From: Microtetraspora glauca
GTDB taxonomy: Bacteria > Actinomycetota > Actinomycetes > Streptosporangiales > Streptosporangiaceae
DNA: 64,000 nt
Direction of reading: 5' to 3'
NCBI GenBank assembly: GCA_001570385.1
Contig: BBYL01000010.1
Location: 62,001 to 126,000, forward strand
Shown: piece by piece, positions 34,814 to 44,255 of the stretch
Numbering within the stretch: position 1 is the stretch's first letter
Layout of the letters: each line of letters begins with the position of its first letter
The notes under the pieces: generated by a model
The model's database searches: none
Told to the model about the DNA's origin: nothing
Seen by the model: the letters and a program-made list of their open reading frames with translations, nothing else
Position numbers and translations under genes: made by a program

Positions 34814-34978
34814 TCACGCCTGCCGCTTCGGGATGATCCGCTTGACGGCGACCGCCGCGGAGACCATGGTGAACGCACCCAGAGCGACCCAGAAAGCGTT
34901 CCATCCGAGGAACGGCGCGGACAGCGCGGCGCCCCCGAAACCCGCCGCGACACCGCCGATGGGGGGATTGTTGTACAT
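34814..34978 (-). CDS. 54-aa membrane protein coupled to the processive glycosyltransferase
   Basis: 54 residues: MYNNPPIGGVAAGFGGAALS, APFLGWNAFWVALGAFTMVS, AAVAVKRIIPKRQA. One or two hydrophobic stretches are followed by a basic tail. Its ATG follows the glycosyltransferase TAA directly (TAAATG) and gaaaggaaatgg upstream serves as ribosome site, so the two are co-translated. The length is below common gene-calling limits. It may be a small partner of the glycosyltransferase or a cargo anchor; function unknown. Confidence 0.65.
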   Translation of the reverse strand: MYNNPPIGGVAAGFGGAALSAPFLGWNAFWVALGAFTMVSAAVAVKRIIPKRQA

Positions 34979-36181
34979 TTACCATTTCCTTTCTCTGCGC
35001 CATGCGGCGTCCCAGAAGGCTTTCGCCTGAGCAACCTGAAGAAACACGTCGAAAACCATCTCCACGAGCAGGAGGCTCGCGATCGCCATCTGCGCGACGC
35101 CTCTGCTCTTCACCGTCACGATCCGCTCGATCATGAAGATGACGGTGATTCCCAGCCACAGGGGATGGATCACCAGCCCACCCGCGACGGCGATCGACCA
35201 GGCCGTCGCACCGAGATACGCGAAGATCACGATGATGCCGACGAGCGACAGCAACTGCCGCCCCCAGTAGGGCAGGGTCACCCGCGTCCAGCCGTAGTCC
35301 GTGAGGTTCTCCAGCGCGCCGCGCTTCCACCTGAGGCGCTGCTTGAAGAGGTCCTGCCAGGTCTCCATGACCTCGGTGGTGAGCGTGCACTCCGCCGGAC
35401 AGAGGATCCGGAACCTCAGATGCAACAGGGCCAGGGTCAACTCGTTGTCCTCGGTGAGGACGCGCACGTCGTACACCTGGTCGCGGCCGGGGAGGCGGCC
35501 GGTGCGCCGGGCCCTGACGACCTCCTTGAGCGCGAGGGCGCGGAACAGCGTCGCCGTGCCGGTCAGTACGAGGGCCTTGCCCTGGAGCCTCCTGACGTCC
35601 CTGGCGTAGCGCGCGTACTCGTTCCGCTGGAACATCCCCACGACGCCGCCTCCGGGCTTGCCGGTGAACGTACCGCCGATCGCGGCCAGTTTCCCCGTCG
35701 CCAGCCTCGCCACCGCGTGGTGGATGAATCCGGGGTGCAGCGCCGAATCCGCGTCCATGACCAGTACCGCGTGCCCGCCGCCGAGACGCGGCAGCAGCAC
35801 CTCCAGAACCTGGTTGAGCGCGCCGGCCTTCTTGTGGCGGTTGCCCACCGTCCTGATCACCTCGGCGCCGTGCGACCTCGCGATCTCCTCCGTCGCGTCG
35901 GTGCAGTTGTCGGCGATCACGATGATCCTGTCGGGCTTGCGCCGCTGCCGGTGGAGCGACTGGATCGTCTCGCCGATCTGCCCCTCCTCGTTGTGCGCGG
36001 GGACGAGCACGGTGACCCGCATCGACGAGGGCGCCAGCGGGGGAAGGTCCCGTCGTCCGTCCGTCCCGTCGGAGGACCGATGACGTCCACCCGGGCGGGC
36101 ATGCGCCCGCGGCCCGGCCTCGGGGCTCCGCAGGCGTCGCATCTCATGGGGCGCACGCCGGATTCCCGCCCGAACCATCAC
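34979..36181 (-). CDS. Processive family 2 glycosyltransferase, membrane-bound
   Basis: About 400 residues from GTG 36181 (ATG 36178 also possible, aggacgg upstream). The GT-A domain itself begins at Met54 (MRVTVLVPAHNEEGQIGETI, 36022), which could instead be the real start since the first 53 residues are Arg/Pro-rich. Motifs: VIADNCTDATEE, VLVMDADSALHPGF, VLTEDNELTLALL and the QxxRW-type KQRLRWKRGALEN, as in hyaluronan/cellulose/chitin synthases and NodC. Three C-terminal membrane helices follow. It should polymerise a beta-linked sugar and move it through the membrane. The sortase is divergent from it. Confidence 0.85.
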   Translation of the reverse strand: MMVRAGIRRAPHEMRRLRSPEAGPRAHARPGGRHRSSDGTDGRRDLPPLAPSSMRVTVLVPAHNEEGQIGETIQSLHRQRRKPDRIIVIADNCTDATEEIARSHGAEVIRTVGNRHKKAGALNQVLEVLLPRLGGGHAVLVMDADSALHPGFIHHAVARLATGKLAAIGGTFTGKPGGGVVGMFQRNEYARYARDVRRLQGKALVLTGTATLFRALALKEVVRARRTGRLPGRDQVYDVRVLTEDNELTLALLHLRFRILCPAECTLTTEVMETWQDLFKQRLRWKRGALENLTDYGWTRVTLPYWGRQLLSLVGIIVIFAYLGATAWSIAVAGGLVIHPLWLGITVIFMIERIVTVKSRGVAQMAIASLLLVEMVFDVFLQVAQAKAFWDAAWRRERKW

Positions 36182-36266
36182 TGACCGTCCTGGACAAACG
36201 ATTTAGATCGGTCCATACGGTATCAAAGGTAGATTTGGGGTTTATGGGACGGGTGGTGAATCTGAC

Positions 36267-36935
36267 GTGAAACCAATGCAAAACGATCAAAACCGGCGAA
36301 GTGGGGTGGGCCGGCCGCTCGCCGTGGTCGTCGCCGTCCTGGGCCTCCTCACGGTGGCCGCCGTCACTGTGTTCACGCTCGACCGGTCCTCCGGCGCCGC
36401 GCCGGTGCCTCCTGCTCCACCCGCGAGCGCGGCCACACCGGACGCGGAACCCACGCCCTCGACCGCCCCTGCGATGGCGCCCGCGTCCCCTGTGCTGCTG
36501 GAGATTCCCAGGATCGGCGTGCGTGCGGGTCTCATGACGCTCGGGAAGAATCCGGACGGCACCCTGGAGGTTCCGCCGCTCTCCCGTGTGGACGAGGCGG
36601 GCTGGTATCGGCTCGGTCCTTCTCCGGGAGCGACCGGTCCCGCCGTGATCGTGGGACACGTCGACTCGAAGCAGGGCCCGGGGGTCTTCTTCCGGCTCGG
36701 TGACCTACGGCCGGGCGACAGGGTGAAAGTGTCACGACAGGACGGGACCGTCGCGACATTCCAGGTGGATTCACTGGAAAGTGCGCCAAAGGATCACTTC
36801 CCGACATCCCGGGTGTACGGAATGACCGACTTCCCGGCGCTGCGACTGATCACCTGCGGTGGGACGTTCGACCGCGGAAGCGGCCACTATCTCGACAATG
36901 TGATCGTTTACGCGCACCTCGTGTCAGCGAAGTGA
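36267..36935 (+). CDS. Class F sortase
   Basis: 222 residues. Starts at GTG 36267 (ATG 36276 alternative). N-terminal membrane helix (PLAVVVAVLGLLTVAAVTVF), a Pro/Ala-rich spacer, then the sortase barrel: IPRIGVRAGLMTLGKNPDGT, catalytic His in VIVGHVDSKQGPGVFFRL, Cys in LRLITCGGTFDRGSGHYLDN (Arg in the same motif). Class F enzymes are common in actinobacteria and attach or polymerise surface proteins, but their substrates are mostly unknown. No LPxTG protein is evident in the window. The gene is divergent from the processive GT with an A+T-rich 85-bp gap. Confidence 0.9.
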   Translation: MKPMQNDQNRRSGVGRPLAVVVAVLGLLTVAAVTVFTLDRSSGAAPVPPAPPASAATPDAEPTPSTAPAMAPASPVLLEIPRIGVRAGLMTLGKNPDGTLEVPPLSRVDEAGWYRLGPSPGATGPAVIVGHVDSKQGPGVFFRLGDLRPGDRVKVSRQDGTVATFQVDSLESAPKDHFPTSRVYGMTDFPALRLITCGGTFDRGSGHYLDNVIVYAHLVSAK

Positions 36936-37081
36936 CCCACGGTCGGGACGGCGGCCACGCGCGGGCCCGCGCGGTGCGGTCCGCGCCTCAAAGCGGCCCG
37001 CGGAGCTTCCGGCACGATCCCCCGAATCCGATCCGCGGGTGTGCGATGGGTGCGTCCAGGGCGGTTCTGACCTGGGCCGTA

Positions 37082-37468
37082 TCAGGAGAACGCGCGCGGC
37101 GTTTTGACACCGCCCGGTATCCACCGCGGCGTGTCGGCCGCCTGGTCGCTGATCGCGGTCAGCACGGCCTGGCGATACATCGCCAGGCGGTTGCGCCACT
37201 CCCCCACATCGTCCACGTAGCGTTTCGCCACCGGAGCGTCCCAGACGTCGTTGCTCCGCGCCATCTCGTACGGCTTGTCGAGGGACCGGGTGAGCTGCTC
37301 CATCATCGGCAGGACCTGGAGCCAGAGATCGACGAGCCGCTGGTACTCGGGGTTGAACACCCACGTCGTCTGCTGCCCACCCGGCGTCAGCAGGTCGGTG
37401 CTCGACGGTGCCGGCGGCGTCTCGCCCGGCTGGAGCGGAACCGGCGCGGGCGGATCCCCATAGATCAC
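37082..37468 (-). CDS. Hypothetical protein, coupled to the repetitive protein gene
   Basis: 128 residues from GTG 37468, overlapping the stop of the larger gene (GTGA). N-terminal Pro-rich segment (PPAPVPLQPGETPPAPSSTD), then a predicted helical domain (FNPEYQRLVDLWLQVLPMME; YVDDVGEWRNRLAMYRQAVL). No membrane helix. The pair recalls WXG/ESX-like two-gene arrangements, but there is no WXG motif, so that is only a suggestion. Confidence 0.7.
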   Translation of the reverse strand: MIYGDPPAPVPLQPGETPPAPSSTDLLTPGGQQTTWVFNPEYQRLVDLWLQVLPMMEQLTRSLDKPYEMARSNDVWDAPVAKRYVDDVGEWRNRLAMYRQAVLTAISDQAADTPRWIPGGVKTPRAFS

Positions 37469-39426
37469 GTCTTGCCTCCACTGGTGTCGACACTCGCCGC
37501 GCGTACGGACTCCGGCGTGCCGGGTATGGCGTCTCCGCCACCCGTGGCGAACGGATCCTCCGTGACGTTGTCCTCCGCCGTTCCCACGTAGTCGCCGAGA
37601 GGATCTCCGGGAGCGAGCCCTTCCTGGCGTACGGTCTGCTTGATCGGCTCCAACGGCTCGACGAATCCCGGCGGTCCGTCAGGATGCGGCCCGGGCGCCG
37701 TGCCGGACGCGCCTTGAGCCGCGGTCCCGCCCGTTCCTCCGGTGCCCGCCGCTGCCCCGGACGTTCCCGCCGTACCGGCGCCCGTGGTACCCGTTGCGGC
37801 ATGCCCGGTGGTGGGCTGGACCTGCACCGCGCTTCCGTCCACCGAAGTGAGGGACACGTCGCCGACGTGGTTCATCGGAGTGGAGACGACCTTCACGCCG
37901 TCCACCACGATCACCTGACGCCCGACCGTCTGGTCTATGTCGTCGGGGTGATCCTTCCGAGGCGTGTCGATGATCTGGGAATCGTCCGTCGGAAGGCCCG
38001 GGTTGCCCGCCCCCGAGGTCACCTGACCGCCACCAGCGCCTGTCGTGGCGTCACCAGTCGTTGCGACACCCGTCGCCGCACCTGTCGTGGCGTCACCAGT
38101 CGTTACGGCACCCGTGGCAGCACCGGCCGCAGTCGACCCGGTGGAGGCACCCCCCGTAACGTCTCCAGCCACCCCAGCAGCCGAACCGCCCGACACACCA
38201 CCCGTCGCAGCACCGGTCGTGGCGTCACCGGTCGTTACAGCACCCGTCGCAGCACCCGACGTGGCGTCGCCGGTCGTGCCGACGATCGAACTTCCCCACG
38301 AGTCACCTGGCGCGACAGAGGCCGAGCCGCTTGCCGCACCGGACAGATCACCGGAAGGCACCGGACCCGTGGCCGCCGCCGTCCCACCGTAGGATGCCGT
38401 GCTCACGCCACCTGTGGCTCCGCCCGTCGTACCGGTGGACGCGACCGTAGATGCACCATCGGTCGTGCCGGTGGACGCTGTCCCCGTTGAAACGGTGGTC
38501 GTTCCGTTGACGACATCACCGGAAGCACCACCGGACACGCCGCCAGGCGTGCTGCCGGATGTGCCACCGGAGCCGCCAGGTGTGCTGCCGGACGTGCCGG
38601 TGGAGGTGTCGGTGGAGGTGTCGGTGGACGTGCCGGTGGAGATCTGGCTTCCCTCGGCGCCGTTCCATGTGTCGTAGACCGCGTCCGGATGCGGGTTGTC
38701 GACCGCCGACTTCGGCGTCGTCCCTGCGGAGGTGTCCCGGTGGAGATCATTGGACGCCACGTCCACCCGGACGGGCTCGTCGACGGGCTTGCCTCCGGAT
38801 CCCTTGTCGTCGCCGGAGGAACCGCTGGTCTTCGGCGTGTGTTCCTTGGACTTCTCGCCGTCCTTGCCGGGGTTGTCCGCGCCGCCCCTGCCGTCCGTCT
38901 CCCTGACGTTCGTTCCGTCACCGGACGCCTTGCCACCGGCCGCCTTGGACTTGTCGTCCTTCGCCGGGTCGTCGGCCGGTCTCGTGGTGTCGCGCTCATC
39001 GCCGGAGCCCTTGGCTCCGACCTGGTCCGAGGACTTGGCCTTCTTCTGGTCCGCGTCGTCGGTCGTGCCGTGCGCGCCCTTGCCCGAATGCGATTCCTTG
39101 GGCTTGTCGTCCTTCGCCGGGTCGTCGGCCGGCTTCGTGGTGTCGCGCTCACCACCGGAGGGCGACGACGACGGGGGCTTGCTCGCCCCGGCCGACTGCT
39201 TCTCCTTCTTCTCCAGGAGGACGAGGCGGGAGGTCACGTCCTTCACCATGGTCCCGCAGGCGTCCGCCACCTGGGCGGGCCGGTGCGTCGTCTGTACGGC
39301 GACGCCTGCCGCGCGGGTGAGCCGGGTGACCTGGGCATCGATGGCATCCATCTGCTTCGCGGCCTGCCCGACGTGGGCGAGCAGTTCGCGTACCAGCTTC
39401 GGATCCATCCCGTCCAGCTTGGCCAT
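37465..39426 (-). CDS. Large Gly/Ser/Thr-rich repetitive protein with helical head
   Basis: 653 residues from ATG 39426 (GGAGG 7 nt upstream). The first ~75 residues are an amphipathic helical domain (MDPKLVRELLAHVGQAAKQM; VTRLTRAAGVAVQTTHRPAQ), similar in feel to WXG100-type heads. Next is a charged Lys/Asp-rich linker (DKPKESHSGKGAHGTTDDAD), then about 300 residues of low-complexity repeats (GAATGAVTTGDATTGAATG, TSTDTSTDTSTGTSG). A conserved-looking C-terminal block (PDDIDQTVGRQVIVVDGVKV to NHVGDVSLTSV) follows. No signal peptide is seen. A type VII-like substrate or structural surface protein is possible; I do not recognise a family. Confidence 0.7.
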   Translation of the reverse strand: MAKLDGMDPKLVRELLAHVGQAAKQMDAIDAQVTRLTRAAGVAVQTTHRPAQVADACGTMVKDVTSRLVLLEKKEKQSAGASKPPSSSPSGGERDTTKPADDPAKDDKPKESHSGKGAHGTTDDADQKKAKSSDQVGAKGSGDERDTTRPADDPAKDDKSKAAGGKASGDGTNVRETDGRGGADNPGKDGEKSKEHTPKTSGSSGDDKGSGGKPVDEPVRVDVASNDLHRDTSAGTTPKSAVDNPHPDAVYDTWNGAEGSQISTGTSTDTSTDTSTGTSGSTPGGSGGTSGSTPGGVSGGASGDVVNGTTTVSTGTASTGTTDGASTVASTGTTGGATGGVSTASYGGTAAATGPVPSGDLSGAASGSASVAPGDSWGSSIVGTTGDATSGAATGAVTTGDATTGAATGGVSGGSAAGVAGDVTGGASTGSTAAGAATGAVTTGDATTGAATGVATTGDATTGAGGGQVTSGAGNPGLPTDDSQIIDTPRKDHPDDIDQTVGRQVIVVDGVKVVSTPMNHVGDVSLTSVDGSAVQVQPTTGHAATGTTGAGTAGTSGAAAGTGGTGGTAAQGASGTAPGPHPDGPPGFVEPLEPIKQTVRQEGLAPGDPLGDYVGTAEDNVTEDPFATGGGDAIPGTPESVRAASVDTSGGKT

Positions 39427-39533
39427 GGGCACGCCTCCACGAAGACATCGGCGCACTTACCGTAACCGTGACGTTAGTCCGACATGGCGTTGATAGCCAG
39501 ACGGCATGATTGACCCGGTTTGCTGGCCTTGAG

Positions 39534-40181
39534 TCAGTCTCCGGTGGCGATGTAACTGACGACGCCCCGCAACTTGTCAGCGGGGATCGCGCCCTTGCGC
39601 AGCACCCGGGGCACCGCGCTGGTCAGGTCCACGATCGTGGAGGGCACGTCGTCGGCGCACTTGCCGCCGTCGAGGTAGACGGCGACGGACTCGCCGAGTT
39701 GCGCCTCGGCCTCCTCCGCGGTCGTCGCGGGCGCGGCGCCGGAGCGGTTGGCGCTCGACACCGCCATGGGGCCCGTCTCCTTGAGCAGGTCCAGCGCCAC
39801 CGCGTGCAGCGGCATCCGGACGGCGACGGTTCCCTTGGTGTCGCCGAGATCCCACGACAACGAGCGGTTGGCCCGGCAGATCAGCGTCAGCGGACCGGGC
39901 CAGAAGGCGTCCACCAGGTCCTGACCGTAGGGGCCGAGGTCCTCCACCAGCGCGGTCGCCGCGCGTACGGTGCCGACGAGCACGGGGACCGGCATGTCAC
40001 GGCCGCGTCCCTTGGCCTCAAGCAGCGCGGCCACCGCCGAGGGGGTGAAGGCGTCGGCGCCGATGCCGTAGACCGTGTCCGTCGGCAGGACCACCAGTTC
40101 GCCTCGCCGTACGACCGACGCGGCGTCGATCAGCCCAGAGGTGCGCTCACCCTGGTTCGCGCAGTCATAGCGCCTGCTCAT
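39534..40181 (-). CDS. sua5: L-threonylcarbamoyladenylate synthase (Sua5/YrdC family)
   Basis: 215 residues from ATG 40181 (ATG 40190 is an alternative). YrdC core: LIDAASVVRRGELVVLPTDT, VYGIGADAF, KGRGRDMPVPVLV, FWPGPLTLICRANRSLSWDL, VAVRMPLHAVAL and SSANRSG. The enzyme makes threonylcarbamoyl-AMP, the first step of t6A tRNA modification at position 37. No C-terminal Sua5 domain, so it is the short form. It follows prmC with a 31-nt gap, the usual actinobacterial order. Confidence 0.93.
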   Translation of the reverse strand: MSRRYDCANQGERTSGLIDAASVVRRGELVVLPTDTVYGIGADAFTPSAVAALLEAKGRGRDMPVPVLVGTVRAATALVEDLGPYGQDLVDAFWPGPLTLICRANRSLSWDLGDTKGTVAVRMPLHAVALDLLKETGPMAVSSANRSGAAPATTAEEAEAQLGESVAVYLDGGKCADDVPSTIVDLTSAVPRVLRKGAIPADKLRGVVSYIATGD

Positions 40182-40212
40182 GCGTCCCATCCTTCCACGT
40201 ACGGCACGGCTC

Positions 40213-41067
40213 TCAGTCCTGCCCGAGGCGCGCGGTGACGAAGCGGTCCCGTCCCGTGAGGTCCTGCCGCAGCCGCACGTCACGCCAGCCGTTGTCCTCG
40301 GAGAACAGCCAGTACACCGGGTTTCCCTGCTGGTCGGCGTGCTCCACGGCGACGAACCCGCCCGGCCGCAGCAGCCGCCGTGCCGTGCGCTCGACCGCTC
40401 TGACCTCGTCCAGGCCGTCCTCTCCCGAACCGTACAGGGCGCGGGAGGGGTCGTAGTCACGGACCTCGGGGTCGCGCGGGATGGCCCCCGGCGGGATGTA
40501 CGGCGGATTGGAGATCACCAGATCGACCTTGCCGTTCAACTCCCGCAGGCAGTCGGTGAGGTCCTCCGGATGGAGCATGGTCCTGCCTTGGCCGTGCTCC
40601 AGGATGTTCCGCCTGGCCCAGCCGTACGCCACGGGGTCGATCTCGACGGCGTGCACCTGGGCGAGCGCCACCTCCTGTGCGATCGACAGCGCGATGGCGC
40701 CGGATCCGGTGCCGAGGTCGACCACGACGGGGGACGCGACGTCCATCTCGCGCAGCCTGTCGATCGCCCAACCGGCCACGACTTCGGTCTCCGGGCGCGG
40801 CACGAACACTCCCGGACCCACTTCGAGGGAGAGATAGCGGAAGTAGGCCCGGCCGGTGATGTGCTGCAGCGGCTCACGGGCCTCCCTGCGCGCGATGCCC
40901 TCCCAGAAGAGGGCGTCGAAGTCCGCGTCCTTGACGGTGTGCAGCTTGCCGCGCGGCACGCCGTGCACAAAGGCCGCGATCTCCTCGGCGTCGGTACGCG
41001 GTGACGGCACGCCCGCCTCGGCGAGCCGGGCGGTGGCGAGTGCGATCTCGTCAAGCAGGAAGGTCAT
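40213..41067 (-). CDS. prmC: Peptide chain release factor N5-glutamine methyltransferase
   Basis: 284 residues. It methylates the Gln of the GGQ motif in release factors. N-terminal helical PrmC domain (LATARLAEAGVPSPRTDAEE; EPLQHITGRAYFRYLSLEVG), SAM site VVVDLGTGSGAIALSIAQE, acidic residue in HAVEIDPVAYGW, and the catalytic NPPY in DLVISNPPYIPPGAI. It starts 8 nt after prfA, which encodes its substrate, so the two are co-expressed. Confidence 0.95.
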   Translation of the reverse strand: MTFLLDEIALATARLAEAGVPSPRTDAEEIAAFVHGVPRGKLHTVKDADFDALFWEGIARREAREPLQHITGRAYFRYLSLEVGPGVFVPRPETEVVAGWAIDRLREMDVASPVVVDLGTGSGAIALSIAQEVALAQVHAVEIDPVAYGWARRNILEHGQGRTMLHPEDLTDCLRELNGKVDLVISNPPYIPPGAIPRDPEVRDYDPSRALYGSGEDGLDEVRAVERTARRLLRPGGFVAVEHADQQGNPVYWLFSEDNGWRDVRLRQDLTGRDRFVTARLGQD

Positions 41068-41075
41068 GGGTCCAC

Positions 41076-42122
41076 TTACGAATGGGCGGCGAGCTTTTCC
41101 GCCAGTTCGGCGTCGAGCAATGCCTGTATCACCGCGTCCAGATCCCCGTCCAGGACTTGGTCGAGGTTATAGGCCTTGAAGCCCACCCGATGGTCGGAAA
41201 TGCGATTCTCAGGGAAGTTGTACGTGCGGACCCGCTCGGAACGGTCGACCGTACGCACCTGGGATTTCCGCTCGGCCATGGCCGCCGCCTCGGCCTCTTC
41301 CTGGGCCATCGCGAGCAGCCGGGCCCGCAGGATGCGCATCGCCGACTCCTTGTTCTGGAGCTGGCTCTTCTCGTTCTGGCAGGAGACGACCACACCCGTC
41401 GGGAGGTGGGTGATCCGGACGGCGGAGTCGGTCGTGTTGACGCTCTGCCCTCCGGGACCGCTCGACCGGAACACGTCGATCCGCAGGTCGTTCGGGTCGA
41501 TCTGGACGTCCACGTCCTCGGCCTCGGGATAGACGAGCACGCCGGCCGCCGAGGTGTGGATGCGGCCCTGGGACTCGGTCACCGGGACGCGCTGGACGCG
41601 GTGGACGCCGCCCTCGAACTTGAGGCGGGCCCAGACGCCCTCCTTGCCCTTGATCGCGACGGTGACGTCCTTGTAGCCGCCGAGGTCGGAGTGCTGGGAG
41701 TCGATGATCTCGGTCTTGTATCCGGCGCGCTCGGCGTATCGCAGGTACATCCGGAGGAGGTCGCCGGCGAACAGGGCCGACTCCTGGCCGCCCTCACCCG
41801 CCTTGATCTCCATGATGATGTCCTTGTCGTCGTTCGGGTCGCGCGGGACGAGGAGGTGCGTCAGCCGCTCCTCCAGGCCCGGGATGCGGCCTTCCAGCTC
41901 CGACGCCTCGTCGGCGAACGCCGCGTCCTCGGCCGCCAGTTCCCGCGCCGCCGCGAGGTCCTCACGGACGCCCTCAAGCTCGCGGTACGTCGTGACGATG
42001 GGTGTGAGCGTCGCGTAGCGCTTGCCGTACGTCCGCGCCTTCGCCTGGTCGGCGTGCACGGAGGGATCGGCGAGCTTCAACTCCAGATCCGCGTACTCAC
42101 TGATGATCTCGTCGAGATTCAC
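41076..42122 (-). CDS. prfA: Peptide chain release factor 1
   Basis: 348 residues, near normal length. It terminates translation at UAA and UAG. Codon-recognition PxT-type region ([20 protein letters not shown]) and the catalytic [20 protein letters not shown] with GGQ are present; the downstream [20 protein letters not shown] is typical. GTG start at 42122. Followed 8 nt later by prmC. Confidence 0.97.
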   Translation of the reverse strand: MNLDEIISEYADLELKLADPSVHADQAKARTYGKRYATLTPIVTTYRELEGVREDLAAARELAAEDAAFADEASELEGRIPGLEERLTHLLVPRDPNDDKDIIMEIKAGEGGQESALFAGDLLRMYLRYAERAGYKTEIIDSQHSDLGGYKDVTVAIKGKEGVWARLKFEGGVHRVQRVPVTESQGRIHTSAAGVLVYPEAEDVDVQIDPNDLRIDVFRSSGPGGQSVNTTDSAVRITHLPTGVVVSCQNEKSQLQNKESAMRILRARLLAMAQEEAEAAAMAERKSQVRTVDRSERVRTYNFPENRISDHRVGFKAYNLDQVLDGDLDAVIQALLDAELAEKLAAHS

Positions 42123-42241
42123 CGCGCGCTCCTTTCCTTGGGGCGGCTATCGGGACATGGCCTCCATCACGAAGAACGCCGACCCGGGCACGCCTCGGTC
42201 GAATTCGACAGAGGCGCGTCCGAGCCGGCGTCCGTGCAGAG

Positions 42242-42463
42242 CTACTGGCTCTTCTGGGCCTTCTTCCCGAAGCGCGCCTCGAAGCGCGCCACCCGGCCGC
42301 CCGTGTCGAGGATCTTCTGCTTGCCCGTGTAGAACGGGTGGCAGGCGGAGCAGACGTCGGCGTGGATGACACCGTTCTTGGCGGTGCTGCGGGTGGTGAA
42401 GCTGTTCCCGCAGGTGCAGGTCACCTGGGTGACGACGTAGTCCGGGTGAATCTCGGCCTTCAT
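42242..42463 (-). CDS. rpmE: 50S ribosomal protein L31 (zinc-binding form)
   Basis: 73 residues: [60 protein letters not shown]. The cysteines CTC and CSAC make this the C+ type that carries a zinc ion and is replaced by a C- paralogue when zinc is short. TAGGACTG precedes the ATG. Order rho-rpmE-prfA is conserved in actinobacteria. Confidence 0.97.
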   Translation of the reverse strand: MKAEIHPDYVVTQVTCTCGNSFTTRSTAKNGVIHADVCSACHPFYTGKQKILDTGGRVARFEARFGKKAQKSQ

Positions 42464-43016
42464 TGTTCAGTCCTAACGCTAGGCGCGGTCGCCGGGTCGC
42501 TTGTTCACCGTGCAGGATCGCCCGTGCAGGCTTACGCGCGTCGGGCACACTCGGGACGCGCGCGCGGGAACCGGTACCGCTGCGGTTCGGCTACCAGTGT
42601 GCCAGATCGAGAAACCCCTCAAGGCCGCCGCCTATTCCCGGCGTATCGGCGTGCCGCCCGGTGGGCCTCGGCGCACTGCGCGGGCCGCCCTTCTCGTCTC
42701 GTCACGCGGCCTCGGCCGTCCCCGGAATGCCGGGCCCCGTACGAGAGGGGGCGGATGTGTCCTATGCCACTCTTGGCGACTGGAGATCGGTTTCTCATGC
42801 CCTTCCCGGAATGCCGCGACAGGCCGTCCGGGGATGTGGATCAACGACCGACTTCCCAGGTCACAGCACACAACACAACAATCCGGAACATCGCGGAAAG
42901 CGCCCGGTAAATGGGGAGCTACTTCTCGATCCGGGTGGACGAGTCACACAGGCCCCACTAGGCTCCGGTGTTCAAACCCGACTTTTCCCTCAATTTTACC
43001 AATGTAAGGGGTATCC
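42464..43016. other. 553-bp gap between rpmE and the secreted-protein gene
   Basis: No frame here has convincing coding character. The left end must hold the rpmE promoter. The last ~100 bp before 43017 are A+T-rich (cccaattttacc-like, with aaggggt at 43007) and hold the promoter and ribosome site of the next gene. Confidence 0.5.
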
Positions 43017-44156
43017 ATGAGGAAGAGCCTGCGGCTTGCAGTAGCGGCCGCAACGGGGGCAGCACTCTTCGCTACCGGTGCGGCCATCACCGTAGCCTCC
43101 CCCGCAAACGCTGTGTCCGCCGTCGCCCTTCGGGCGGCTGGCGAAATCAAGAGCCTCGCGCACACCGGCGACCTCTTCATCCCGCCGACCGGTAGTGACA
43201 AGATCGGCTTCAGCTTCACCATCGATGACCCTTACGACACCTCAGACGCCAAGAAGGGCGAGGTGAAGTACAAGGTCTGGGCCAGGTACACCACTGATTC
43301 CTCGGCCAACCCGGTGGTATGGAAGACGGGCGACGTCACCCAGCTGACCAAGTCCACCGCCAACCCGATTCCCACCGGTGCTGTCAAGATGACGGGCTCG
43401 ATCCCCGTCTCTTCCAGCGACAAGCCAGGGGACAAATGGCAACTCCAGGTTGCCCAGACCGACGACAGCGTGACGTCTGCTCCGACTGACAATGCGGCGT
43501 GGAAGGACTCGCTCCCCCTCGACGTCAAGGCTGCGACCCGTGTCAACGGGGCGAGCGTCTCTCCGAACCCCGTCAAGCTGAAGTCGGGTTCGGAAGTCGA
43601 CGTCTTCGTGGCGTTCGAACTGGAGAAGTCCGGTGACGAGAAGGTCACCGACGTCCGGCTCGAGAGCAAGAGCTACGACGACTACTACTCGCTCGGCACC
43701 GGCATGGAGTCGGACGGCAAGTCGTACCACGACTCGGCCGCCTTCGACTACAGCACCTCCACCGGCGCCTGGCAGCTGAAGATCACGGTCACCCGTGGTT
43801 CGAAGACCTACAGCTTCGTCAAGGGCTTCGAGGTCTCGAAGACCGGCTCGTCCAAGGCCAAGTCGAAGGTCAAGCTGTCCGTCTCGCCGTCCAAGGTGAA
43901 GAAGGGCAAGACCGTCAAGCTGTACGGCAAGGCCTACCGCGGCTCCGCCGGCTGGGGCAAGAAGATCATGAAGCTCTACTTCAAGAAGAAGGGCTCCTCG
44001 AAGTGGTCGTTCGTCGGCTACGTCGGCTCCACCTCGACCGGTAAGTTCAGCAAGACCGTCAAGCCGAAGTACACCGGCTACTGGCGTCTGGCGGCCACGG
44101 GTACCAGCAAGACCTACGGCTCCTACTCCAACTACAAGCTGGTGACGGTCAAGTAG
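43017..44156 (+). CDS. Secreted protein with Ig-like/beta-sandwich domains
   Basis: 379 residues. Signal peptide MRKSLRLAVAAATGAALFAT, GAAITVASPANA with a likely cut after ANA. The mature part is beta-rich, acidic and Ser/Thr-rich in the first two thirds (GDLFIPPTGSDKIGFSFTID; VKLKSGSEVDVFVAFELEKS). The last ~110 residues are very Lys-rich (SKAKSKVKLSVSPSKVKKGK, KKIMKLYFKKKGSSKWSFVG) and look like a Big/CARDB-type repeat. No catalytic motif. It may bind cell-wall polymers. Single gene with aagggg 8 nt before the ATG and a perfect terminator downstream. Confidence 0.85.
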   Translation: MRKSLRLAVAAATGAALFATGAAITVASPANAVSAVALRAAGEIKSLAHTGDLFIPPTGSDKIGFSFTIDDPYDTSDAKKGEVKYKVWARYTTDSSANPVVWKTGDVTQLTKSTANPIPTGAVKMTGSIPVSSSDKPGDKWQLQVAQTDDSVTSAPTDNAAWKDSLPLDVKAATRVNGASVSPNPVKLKSGSEVDVFVAFELEKSGDEKVTDVRLESKSYDDYYSLGTGMESDGKSYHDSAAFDYSTSTGAWQLKITVTRGSKTYSFVKGFEVSKTGSSKAKSKVKLSVSPSKVKKGKTVKLYGKAYRGSAGWGKKIMKLYFKKKGSSKWSFVGYVGSTSTGKFSKTVKPKYTGYWRLAATGTSKTYGSYSNYKLVTVK

Positions 44157-44221
44157 CACTCAGGGGTTTCTGCACGTCTCGCGTCACCAACCCCTGGCGC
44201 AATTCGTACAGCACCAGGAAG

Positions 44222-44255
44222 GGCCCGCACGGTTCACACCGTGCGGGCCTTTTTT
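44222..44255 (+). terminator. Rho-independent terminator of the secreted-protein gene
   Basis: A perfect 12-bp stem (ggcccgcacggt with accgtgcgggcc), 4-nt loop tcac, followed by a run of six T. It is the clearest intrinsic terminator in the window. Confidence 0.95.

Noticed and set aside
42464..43016. Several overlapping frames and small hairpins in the rpmE upstream gap
   Set aside because: No frame shows coding bias or a ribosome site, and no known riboswitch pattern could be matched.
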